NCBI GenBank assembly: GCA_902609035.1
Contig: CACLQG010000052.1
Coordinates: 1-5,692, forward strand
Source: an uncultured Bacteroidota bacterium
GTDB taxonomy: Bacteria; Bacteroidota; Bacteroidia; Flavobacteriales; Flavobacteriaceae
Reading direction: 5' to 3'
Length of the DNA stretch: 5,692 bases
Positions 1 to 5,692 of the stretch are shown here, piece by piece; within the stretch, counting starts at the first letter, position 1, and each line of letters begins with the position of its first letter. Both the position numbers and the translations under genes were made by a program. The notes under the pieces were generated by a model. It did not search any database, was not told the origin of the DNA, and saw only the letters and a list, made by a program, of their open reading frames with translations.

Positions 1-773
1 TCTAATATTAAAGTAGTGTGTTCGATTTTTCCAGCAATCATTTCAGGTGGCCCAATTTTTACTTGACTCAATCCATTTTCTAAGGCATCAAAACAGTTGT
101 CAATTTTGGGTATCATTCCAGAATGTATTATATCCGCCGCTTTGAGGTTTTGATATTTTTGAGGTGTGATGATGGAGATTACGGTTTTATCGTCTTCTAT
201 ATTTTCCAATACGCCTTGCTTTTCAAAACAATACCATAATGATACTTCAAAATATTCCGAAAGTCCTTGAGATAGGGTGGAGGCGATGGTATCGGCATTG
301 GTATTGAGTAATTGGCCTTTTTGGTCGTGAGTAATGGCGCAACAAACGGGAGTATATCCTGCCTCAAGTAACATTTTAAAAAAAGCGCTGTTCACACCTG
401 TGACATCTCCTACAAAACCGTAGTCGATTGTCTTAAAAGGTCTTTTTATCGCTTGAATGGCATTTCCGTCTGCTCCACTAAGTCCAATAGCATTGCAGCT
501 AAGTCCCTGCAATTGAGCGACTATATTCTTATTGATCTTTCCGCCATATAGCATGGTGATAATATCGAGGTTTTTGTCATCTGTGATTCTTCTCCCTTCA
601 ACCATCTGCACAGGTACGTCCAGCTGTTGGGCCATAGCGGTAGCTTTTTTACCACCCCCATGTACTAATATTTTGGGTCCTTGCATTTGTGCAAAATCCG
701 TTAGGAAGGACTTTAATACTGCCTCCTCCTCAATAACATTCCCACCAATTTTAACGACCGAAAGCTTATCCAT
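1..773 (-). CDS. argB: Acetylglutamate kinase family protein ArgB (3' end cut by window)
   Basis: Amino-acid kinase family enzyme that phosphorylates the gamma-carboxylate of N-acylglutamate with ATP, the first committed step after acylation; cytoplasmic. I translated 257 codons from the ATG at 773 to the left edge with no stop, so only the last residues are likely missing (family about 255-300 aa). Visible motifs are VKIGGN with Lys8 near the N-terminus, HGGG at 38-41 (glycine-rich phosphate loop), GRRIT at 60-64 with the substrate-binding arginine, NTNAD at 157-161, and GMIPK ending in Lys223, matching the conserved C-terminal lysine of E. coli ArgB. Where E. coli has LSDVSG, this protein has YCFEK (181-185), a form I recall from Bacteroidota. 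The start overlaps the argF' stop by 8 bp (ATGGATAA). Because the neighbouring transcarbamylase looks succinyl-specific, the true substrate may be N-succinylglutamate; this is inference. Confidence 0.94.
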   Translation of the reverse strand, partial: MDKLSVVKIGGNVIEEEAVLKSFLTDFAQMQGPKILVHGGGKKATAMAQQLDVPVQMVEGRRITDDKNLDIITMLYGGKINKNIVAQLQGLSCNAIGLSGADGNAIQAIKRPFKTIDYGFVGDVTGVNSAFFKMLLEAGYTPVCCAITHDQKGQLLNTNADTIASTLSQGLSEYFEVSLWYCFEKQGVLENIEDDKTVISIITPQKYQNLKAADIIHSGMIPKIDNCFDALENGLSQVKIGPPEMIAGKIEHTTLIL

Positions 774-1713
774 TTTCCAATAACTGTTTTAAAACGGCTT
801 GTGCCGAGTAAATTCTGTTTTGGGATTGTTGAATCACCAAAGAATTGGGGCTGTCTAAAACCCCATCTGATGCCACAATATTTCTTCTGATGGGTAGACA
901 ATGCATGAACTTCCCATTATTGGTAAGTTGCATCTTTTCTGATGTAATCATCCATTTATCATCCGTTCTCAGGATTTGTCCATAGTTATCGTAGGAACAC
1001 CAGTTTTTGGTATAGACAAAATCTGCACCCTCCAAAGCTTTTTCTTGATTGGTAGTAATTTCCACTCCCTTAGTAATCTCAGGATTAAGGGCATAACCTT
1101 CAGGGTGAGCGATAATAAAATCAGCCTCCATGTGCCCCATCATTTGGGTAAAAGAATTACCGACTGCGTGGGGTAATGCCTTGGGGTGTGGTGCCCAACT
1201 CAATACTACTTTTGGTTTAAATGTGAGTTGGAATTCCTTTAACGTAATTGCATCTGCTAGTGCTTGCAATGGGTGAGCAGTAGCACTTTCCATATTGATA
1301 ATTGGAACTGAGGCGTATTTCGCAAAGCTTCTTAATACCATTTCTGCCTCGTCTTTTTTCTTATCCGACAGAGAGGCAAAAGCTCTGATTGCGACCATAT
1401 CACAATATTTGGAAATAACCGCAGCAGCTTCCTTGACATGCTCTGATCTCAATCCACTCATTTTGGTACCGTTTTCAAACTCCAACGCCCATGACTCCTG
1501 ACTGAAATTCATAACCATTGTGGAGAGCCCCAAGTTTTGAGCGGCTTTTTGAGTACTTAAACGGGTTCTCAAACTGGGGTTAAAAAACAATAAACCCAGT
1601 GTTTTCCCCTTTCCCAAATCTGCCGATTCGGTAGGATTTTTTTTCATGTCCATTGCCAAATCTAGGGTTTGGTCAAAATTGGGTAAATCCGATAACGTGA
1701 TAAAATGTTTCAT
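766..1713 (-). CDS. argF': N-acylornithine carbamoyltransferase ArgF', probably N-succinylornithine-specific
   Basis: Transfers the carbamoyl group of carbamoyl phosphate to the delta-amino group of N-acylornithine, giving N-acylcitrulline; a cytoplasmic enzyme, trimeric in this family. The 315 residues show the carbamoyl-phosphate motif SLRTR at 47-51 in FFNPSLRTRLSTQ, Trp75, the HPLQ motif at 147-150, a proline-containing loop HPKALP at 176-181 in place of the ordinary ornithine enzyme's loop, YTKNW at 234-238, and HCLPIRR at 271-277. It resembles Bacteroides fragilis succinylornithine transcarbamylase along its whole length (for example STQKAA-NLG, DNYGQIL, TNN-FMHCLP). Position 90, equivalent to Pro90 of the B. 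fragilis enzyme and Glu92 of the Xanthomonas acetylornithine enzyme, is Ser. The lysine carboxylated in the Xanthomonas enzyme is Val280 here. Both favour succinylornithine. The start is the ATG in the 4-bp ATGA overlap with argD. Automatic annotation may call it ornithine or N-acetylornithine carbamoyltransferase. Confidence 0.93.
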   Translation of the reverse strand: MKHFITLSDLPNFDQTLDLAMDMKKNPTESADLGKGKTLGLLFFNPSLRTRLSTQKAAQNLGLSTMVMNFSQESWALEFENGTKMSGLRSEHVKEAAAVISKYCDMVAIRAFASLSDKKKDEAEMVLRSFAKYASVPIINMESATAHPLQALADAITLKEFQLTFKPKVVLSWAPHPKALPHAVGNSFTQMMGHMEADFIIAHPEGYALNPEITKGVEITTNQEKALEGADFVYTKNWCSYDNYGQILRTDDKWMITSEKMQLTNNGKFMHCLPIRRNIVASDGVLDSPNSLVIQQSQNRIYSAQAVLKQLLENG

Positions 1714-2831
1714 AATAATGCCTCTAATGCATCAAAAAGTTGATCGAAATGTTCTTTTTGAATGGTCAATGGTGGGAGGATTCGTAATACATTTTTGTTG
1801 CTGCTGCCTCCTGTAAAAATCTTTTTTTCGTAAATAAGCCTTTTTCTTAAAGGCCCTACCTCAAAGTCAAACTCCAAGCCCAGCATCAATCCTCTTCCTT
1901 TGATCTTTGCACCTTGTATTTTTTTAGCTTGGTTTCTGAAATAAACCTCCATTTCTTTAGCTCTATGCTGTAGTTTGTCTTTTTTAAGGATTTCCAATAC
2001 TGCCAATGAGGCAGTACACGCCAGATGATTTCCGCCAAATGTAGTACCCAGCATACCATATTTGGGTTGAACATCGGGGTGGACCAAAATTCCACCAATG
2101 GGAAAACCATTACCCATCCCCTTAGCCATGGTGATGACATGCGGTTTGATGTTGTTGTTTTGAAAAGCAAAAAAGGTTCCCGATCTGGAAAAGCCTGATT
2201 GTACCTCATCTGCAACTAGGGCAGTATCATACCGGTAGCAGAGTTTTTCCATCGCCAAAACGAAATTATTCTCGGGTACATCTAAACCTCCAACCCCTTG
2301 TATGGGTTCAAAAATAACGGCACAAACATCTCCTTTTTGCAATTCTTTTTCCAGTACATTAGTATCGTTAAAAGGAATAAAAGTTACCTCTTGCTGCCGA
2401 TTTAATGGCGAATTGATGTTCTGATTGTCAGTAGCTGCAACCGCCGCCGATGTTCTTCCGTGAAAGGCATTTTTAAAGGCAACTACTCTCTTTTTCCCAG
2501 TGTGAAAAGAGGCCAGTTTAAGGGCGTTTTCATTGGCTTCTGCCCCCGAGCTGCACAAGAAAAGTTGATAATCATGTAAGCAGGACTGTTCACCGATTTC
2601 GTCTGCCAATTGTTGTTGAAGGGGGTTTTCCACTGCGTTGGAATAAAAAGCAATTTTATGCAATTGCTCCTTTAATCGGTTGACATAATGCGGATGGCTG
2701 TGTCCAACGGAAATAACTGCATGACCACCATAGAGGTCTAAATACTCCGTTCCCGCTTCATCATACACATAGATATCTTTTGCCCTCACTGGGCAAACTT
2801 CATATAGCGGATAAACGTCAAATAGTTTCAT
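1710..2831 (-). CDS. argD: Acetylornithine/succinylornithine aminotransferase ArgD
   Basis: Class III PLP-dependent aminotransferase that converts N-acylglutamate 5-semialdehyde and glutamate to N-acylornithine and 2-oxoglutarate. The 373 residues carry the fold-type I landmarks in order: SSGAEANE at 94-101 (PLP phosphate binding), FHGRT at 123-127, FEPIQGVGG at 174-182, ADEVQSGFSRSG at 207-218 with the PLP-ring aspartate at 208, MAKGMGNGFPIGG with Schiff-base Lys237, TTFGGN at 263-268, and the C-terminal LRILPPLTI at 349-357. It is somewhat shorter than the roughly 400-residue E. coli enzyme but no core motif is missing. The ATG overlaps the proC stop as ATGA, and its own TGA overlaps the argF' start the same way, so translation is probably coupled. 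Related class III enzymes (ornithine or GABA aminotransferase) are the alternatives; the operon context makes ArgD far more likely. Whether the acyl group is acetyl or succinyl cannot be read from this protein by eye. Confidence 0.95.
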   Translation of the reverse strand: MKLFDVYPLYEVCPVRAKDIYVYDEAGTEYLDLYGGHAVISVGHSHPHYVNRLKEQLHKIAFYSNAVENPLQQQLADEIGEQSCLHDYQLFLCSSGAEANENALKLASFHTGKKRVVAFKNAFHGRTSAAVAATDNQNINSPLNRQQEVTFIPFNDTNVLEKELQKGDVCAVIFEPIQGVGGLDVPENNFVLAMEKLCYRYDTALVADEVQSGFSRSGTFFAFQNNNIKPHVITMAKGMGNGFPIGGILVHPDVQPKYGMLGTTFGGNHLACTASLAVLEILKKDKLQHRAKEMEVYFRNQAKKIQGAKIKGRGLMLGLEFDFEVGPLRKRLIYEKKIFTGGSSNKNVLRILPPLTIQKEHFDQLFDALEALL

Positions 2832-3622
2832 CTTATTTTAATTTCATTGATTTTTTCAAATGAGGCCATTAGCCCTCTAATAAGGGATGAACTCAATCCC
2901 TGGTGTTCCATTTCATTCAATCCTGTAATGGTGCAACCCTGAGGTGTGGTCACCTTATCGATTTCGGTTTCGGGATGGGAGTCGGTTTCAATTAAAAGAC
3001 TAGCAGCACCCAAAGCGGTATACATTGACATGCGCATGGATTCATCCGCATCAAAACCCATTTGAACTCCTCCTTGGGTCGTCGCCCGAATAAGTCTCAT
3101 CCAAAAAGCAATTCCACTGGCACAAACCACTGTAGCGGCTTGCATTTGTTTTTCTGCAATCTTGATAGTGGTACCCAATCCGTTAAAAATGGCTTCGGCA
3201 ATGGCGATCCTTTTTTCTCCAACTAAATTACAACACAAACAGGTCATGGATTTCCCCACCGATATGGCAGTGTTAGGCATACTCCTAATGATAGGATAAT
3301 ATGCATCCAACTTTTCTTCCATGCGTTCAATACTATAACCCGTGATGGCTGAAATTAAAACGTGTTTATCGGTCAATGCTCCTTTGATTTCTTCTAAGAT
3401 CCCATCAAACTGTCGAGGCTGAACCGTAAATATGACTATGTCAGAGTTTTTTACAGCTTCTTGATTGTCTGTTGAAATTTTTACATTATTGTAATCCTCC
3501 CATTTTTCAATTGCTTTGAGGTCCCTTTTGGTAAGGTAAAGTGACGTATAAGTGTTGTTGTAAATCAAGCCTTTAGCAATACTCAATCCCAAATTTCCAG
3601 ATCCTATTATGGCTATTTTCAT
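2828..3622 (-). CDS. proC: Pyrroline-5-carboxylate reductase ProC
   Basis: NAD(P)H-dependent reduction of 1-pyrroline-5-carboxylate to proline, the last step of proline synthesis; cytoplasmic. The 264 residues (family about 260-280) begin with a Rossmann fold, IIGSGNLGLSIAKGL, with GxGxxG at 7-12; then FTVQPR at 65-70 and SMPNTAISVG at 114-123, typical of the family. The dimerisation domain carries CASGIAF at 167-173, where most relatives have SGSGPAY, and the signature TPQGCTITGLNEME at 226-239, where PGG-T is more usual. The threonine of the signature (Thr231) that contacts the substrate in studied relatives is kept. It follows argC after 17 bp and overlaps argD by 4 bp (ATGA). It is the one gene of the window not needed for arginine; placement in the arg operon is, as I recall, common in Flavobacteriia. 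A related NAD(P)-dependent imine reductase is possible but less likely. Confidence 0.9.
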   Translation of the reverse strand: MKIAIIGSGNLGLSIAKGLIYNNTYTSLYLTKRDLKAIEKWEDYNNVKISTDNQEAVKNSDIVIFTVQPRQFDGILEEIKGALTDKHVLISAITGYSIERMEEKLDAYYPIIRSMPNTAISVGKSMTCLCCNLVGEKRIAIAEAIFNGLGTTIKIAEKQMQAATVVCASGIAFWMRLIRATTQGGVQMGFDADESMRMSMYTALGAASLLIETDSHPETEIDKVTTPQGCTITGLNEMEHQGLSSSLIRGLMASFEKINEIKIR

Positions 3623-3639
3623 TTTTTAGTTTTTAAATT
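3623..3639 (-). other. A-rich intergenic spacer ahead of proC, without Shine-Dalgarno
   Basis: This is the only noncoding gap in the window. On the transcribed strand it reads AATTTAAAAACTAAAAA directly before the proC ATG. There is no GGAGG-like sequence. An A-rich leader just before the start is typical of Bacteroidota, whose ribosomes rely little on Shine-Dalgarno pairing, so it probably serves as the proC translation-initiation region. It is too short and lacks dyad symmetry for a convincing terminator, and I see no full promoter in it. Confidence 0.45.
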
Positions 3640-4599
3640 TTAAAATACACTCGCTTTAAGTTGTAACCCCAAATCCTCTTCCCATCCCATGATGAGGTTT
3701 AAATTTTGAACGGCTTGTCCTGAGGCTCCTTTTACCAAATTATCAATTACTGAAGTAACCAACAATTGATCTTCGAATTGGTGCAAGTGAATCGCACAGT
3801 GATTGGTATTGACCACTTGTTTTAAAGTGAGTTCTTTGTTTGATACATTAGTAAAAGGATGTGGTTTGAAATACTCCTTGTATAACTCAACCATTTGTTC
3901 TAGCTTTCCATCAATTGGGGTATAACAACTGGCAAAAATTCCTCTTGTAAAATTTCCACGATGGGGAAGAAAGTAAATTTTGGGACTCCCCAAAGTTTCT
4001 TCGATTTCTCCCAAATGCTGATGGGTAAAAGGTTTATACCATGAGACATTGTTGTTTCTCCAACTGAAATGTCCTGTTTGGCTCAGACCTATCCCAGCTC
4101 CTGTGCTGCCAGTAGTGGCATTGACATGCACTGCTTCTTGGATCAATCCCTCTTTTGCCAACGGTAAAAGTGCCAATTGAATCGAAGTTGCAAAACAACC
4201 AGGATTGGCAATAGCATTACTCTTTTCGATAGTTTCCCTGTGCTTTTCAGGCAGTCCATAGACAAAATTATAAGCTTTGAATTGTGCATCTTTTTTCAAC
4301 CTAAAATCATTACTTAGATCAATGATGACAGTATTGTCCGAAAATTTATTTTCTTCCAAGAATTCAAGAGATTTTCCATGTCCAACGCAGAGGAAAACCA
4401 CATCCACATCGGAATTAATATTTCCTGTGAAATCGGGAGCATCAGCCCCTAATAAATCTCTATGGGTATCATGCAATGGGGTTCCAGGTCTTGTGGTGCT
4501 GAATACAAAATCCAATTCCAAGGCGGGGTGGTGCAATATTAATCTTATCAATTCCCCTCCGGTATATCCCGAACCACCTATAATGCCTACTTTTTTCAT
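3640..4599 (-). CDS. argC: N-acetyl-gamma-glutamyl-phosphate reductase ArgC
   Basis: NADPH-dependent reduction of N-acyl-gamma-glutamyl phosphate to the 5-semialdehyde, between ArgB and ArgD in the pathway. The 319 residues match the shorter (type 1) ArgC of about 310-350 aa. The N-terminal dinucleotide fold has GIIGGSGYTGGEL at 5-17. DLSNDFRL at 94-101 follows, then the catalytic cysteine motif NPGCFATS with Cys135, GSTGAG at 164-169, PHRGNFTRG at 212-220 with the probable general-base His213, and the C-terminal KGASGQAVQNLN at 290-301. All expected active-site landmarks are present. The ATG overlaps the argG stop (ATGA). I kept this start because the glycine-rich fold begins at residue 5, as is normal for the family. 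The sequence does not show whether the acyl group is acetyl or succinyl. Aspartate-semialdehyde dehydrogenase is a distant relative but lacks this combination of motifs. Confidence 0.97.
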   Translation of the reverse strand: MKKVGIIGGSGYTGGELIRLILHHPALELDFVFSTTRPGTPLHDTHRDLLGADAPDFTGNINSDVDVVFLCVGHGKSLEFLEENKFSDNTVIIDLSNDFRLKKDAQFKAYNFVYGLPEKHRETIEKSNAIANPGCFATSIQLALLPLAKEGLIQEAVHVNATTGSTGAGIGLSQTGHFSWRNNNVSWYKPFTHQHLGEIEETLGSPKIYFLPHRGNFTRGIFASCYTPIDGKLEQMVELYKEYFKPHPFTNVSNKELTLKQVVNTNHCAIHLHQFEDQLLVTSVIDNLVKGASGQAVQNLNLIMGWEEDLGLQLKASVF

Positions 4600-5692
4600 T
4601 TTTCTTTATTAACGTATTGGTAAATTTTGTTTTGGTTGGACAGTAATTTGATAAATCCTTTAGCGTCATTAGCAGACCAACCTTTGTTCACTTCCCCATA
4701 ACTGCAAAATGCGGCATTCATCAAGTCGTGCACCGACTCAATTCCATTCAGTTCAAATCGGTAGGGGTAAAGGGTAACAAAGACCTTTCCACTCACCGTT
4801 GATTGACTGTTACACAAAAAGGCTTCCAAATCTCTCATCACAGGATCTAAATATTGTCCCTCGTGAAGTAACATCCCATAAAAATTACCGAGCTGTTCCT
4901 TTTGGAATTGTTGCCACTTGCTCAAAGTGTGCTTTTCTAGTAAATGATGCGCTTTTATGATCAATAGGGGAGCTGCCGCTTCAAAGCCTACCCTACCTTT
5001 AATTCCTATAATGGTATCACCTACGTGGGTGTCTCTTCCAATCCCAAATTTTTTGGCTTGATGTTGTAATTTCATGATGTTTTTTACAGGACTTTCATTT
5101 ACGCCATCAATTCCCGCTAACTCTCCTTTTTCAAAATGAAGCGTAACTTTTTCTGCATTTTGTTTCTCTACCTGACTGGGATAGGCCGATTCTGGGAGGT
5201 TATCATTAGAAGTTAATGTTTCTTTGCCTCCAACACTGGTTCCCCAGAGACCCTGATTGACAGAATATTGTGCTTTTTCCCAAGAGAGACTCACACCATT
5301 TTCATTAAGGTATTCGATTTCCATCTCCCTAGATAACTGTTCGTCTCTGATGGGAGTAATGATTTCAATATTGGGTGCCATGACTTGAAAAATCAAATCA
5401 AATCTTACTTGATCATTACCAGCCCCAGTACTCCCATGAGCAATGGCATCAGCACCAATCTCATTGGCATAGGCAACGATTTCCATGGCCTGAACGATTC
5501 TTTCAGCACTAACAGATAGGGGGTAGGTGTTGTTTTTAAGTACGTTACCAAATACCAAATACTTTACGACTTTACTGTAAAAAGAGTCTAAGGCATTGAC
5601 GGATTGGTACGTATGCGCACCCATCTGCAAGGCTTTAGCCTTCATGTCCTTCACTTCGGCGGTATCAAAACCTCCAGTATTGACACTGATAG
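4596..5692 (-). CDS. argG: Argininosuccinate synthase ArgG (5' end cut by window)
   Basis: ATP-dependent joining of citrulline and aspartate to argininosuccinate, the penultimate step of arginine synthesis; cytoplasmic. The frame is open to the right edge, giving 364 visible residues that begin ISVNTGGF; about 30 N-terminal residues, including the SGGLDTS-type ATP pyrophosphatase loop, lie outside the window (family about 395-410 aa). A GTG at 5654 could be taken as a start, but the upstream codons continue the family sequence, so it is internal. In visible numbering the motifs are GNVLKNNTYPLSVSAER at 48-64, AHGSTGAGNDQVRF at 84-97 (citrulline/aspartate-binding region), ITPIRD near 110-116, GLWGTSVGGKE at 147-157 and a downstream YPSQ. 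GLWGTSVGGKE matches the Bacteroidota form rather than the NLWGRSIE-like form of many other bacteria. It ends in the ATGA overlap with argC. It acts on free citrulline, so a deacylase must act between ArgF' and ArgG. Confidence 0.96.
   Translation of the reverse strand, partial: ISVNTGGFDTAEVKDMKAKALQMGAHTYQSVNALDSFYSKVVKYLVFGNVLKNNTYPLSVSAERIVQAMEIVAYANEIGADAIAHGSTGAGNDQVRFDLIFQVMAPNIEIITPIRDEQLSREMEIEYLNENGVSLSWEKAQYSVNQGLWGTSVGGKETLTSNDNLPESAYPSQVEKQNAEKVTLHFEKGELAGIDGVNESPVKNIMKLQHQAKKFGIGRDTHVGDTIIGIKGRVGFEAAAPLLIIKAHHLLEKHTLSKWQQFQKEQLGNFYGMLLHEGQYLDPVMRDLEAFLCNSQSTVSGKVFVTLYPYRFELNGIESVHDLMNAAFCSYGEVNKGWSANDAKGFIKLLSNQNKIYQYVNKEK

Noticed and set aside
532..783. Plus-strand open frame of 83 codons opposite the start of argB
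   Set aside because: The minus-strand argB frame here contains VKIGGN, HGGG and GRRIT; the plus-strand peptide matches nothing I recognise.
713..901. Minus-strand open frame of 62 codons spanning the argF'/argB junction
   Set aside because: It is out of frame with both genes, each of which continues with conserved family sequence across the region.
1721..1724. GAGG seven bases before the argF' ATG as a Shine-Dalgarno site
   Set aside because: It falls within argD codons for conserved-looking residues (LEAL), the other genes lack such a site, and the phylum inferred here uses Shine-Dalgarno pairing little; chance is the simplest explanation.
1886..2215. Minus-strand open frame of 109 codons in another frame within argD
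   Set aside because: The argD frame through this stretch carries the PLP lysine and other core motifs without a break, so it is neither a frameshift nor a separate gene.
3623..3639. Rho-independent terminator or internal promoter between argC and proC
   Set aside because: The 17-bp A/T-rich gap has no GC-rich stem and is too short for a full promoter; it is better read as an A-rich initiation region.
4277..4612. Plus-strand open frame of 111 codons opposite the start of argC
   Set aside because: It lies wholly antisense to the well-supported argC N-terminal half and shows no recognisable motif; a by-product of coding sequence on the other strand.
5654..5654. GTG as the start codon of argG
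   Set aside because: The codons upstream to the window edge encode ISVNTGGFDTAE, which continues argininosuccinate synthase; the true start lies beyond the window.

Overview
The window is a gene-dense stretch of an arginine biosynthesis operon. All six genes lie on the minus strand, so transcription runs from the right edge towards the left edge. In transcription order they are argG (5' end cut by the window), argC, proC, argD, an argF' N-acyl-ornithine carbamoyltransferase, and argB (3' end cut by the window). Essentially every base is coding; the only gap between genes is 17 bp, between argC and proC. I see no RNA gene, mobile element, CRISPR array, terminator or clear promoter.

The organism is most likely a member of the Bacteroidota, probably the Flavobacteriia. 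This rests on the gene order with proC inside the arg operon, an argF' transcarbamylase of the acetyl/succinyl-ornithine type instead of classical ArgF, an ArgB with the YCFEK motif, A-rich translation starts without clear Shine-Dalgarno sequences, and a moderately AT-rich base composition. The assignment is from remembered family sequences, not from a search.

Together the genes cover the N-acylated route from acylglutamate to argininosuccinate. ArgB phosphorylates N-acylglutamate, ArgC reduces the acyl phosphate to the semialdehyde, and ArgD transaminates it to N-acylornithine. ArgF' carbamoylates that while it is still acylated, and ArgG joins citrulline to aspartate after a deacylase (not in this window) removes the acyl group. 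ArgF' carries Ser at the position that separates acetylornithine from succinylornithine enzymes (Glu versus Pro), and lacks the lysine that is carboxylated in the acetylornithine enzyme. Both point to an N-succinyl version of the pathway. ProC makes proline and is the one member not needed for arginine.

Four of the five junctions overlap: 4-bp ATGA overlaps at argG/argC, proC/argD and argD/argF', and 8 bp at argF'/argB. This fits one transcript with coupled translation. No wholly new system is visible; the most informative point is the substrate assignment of ArgF' and its consequence for the whole operon.
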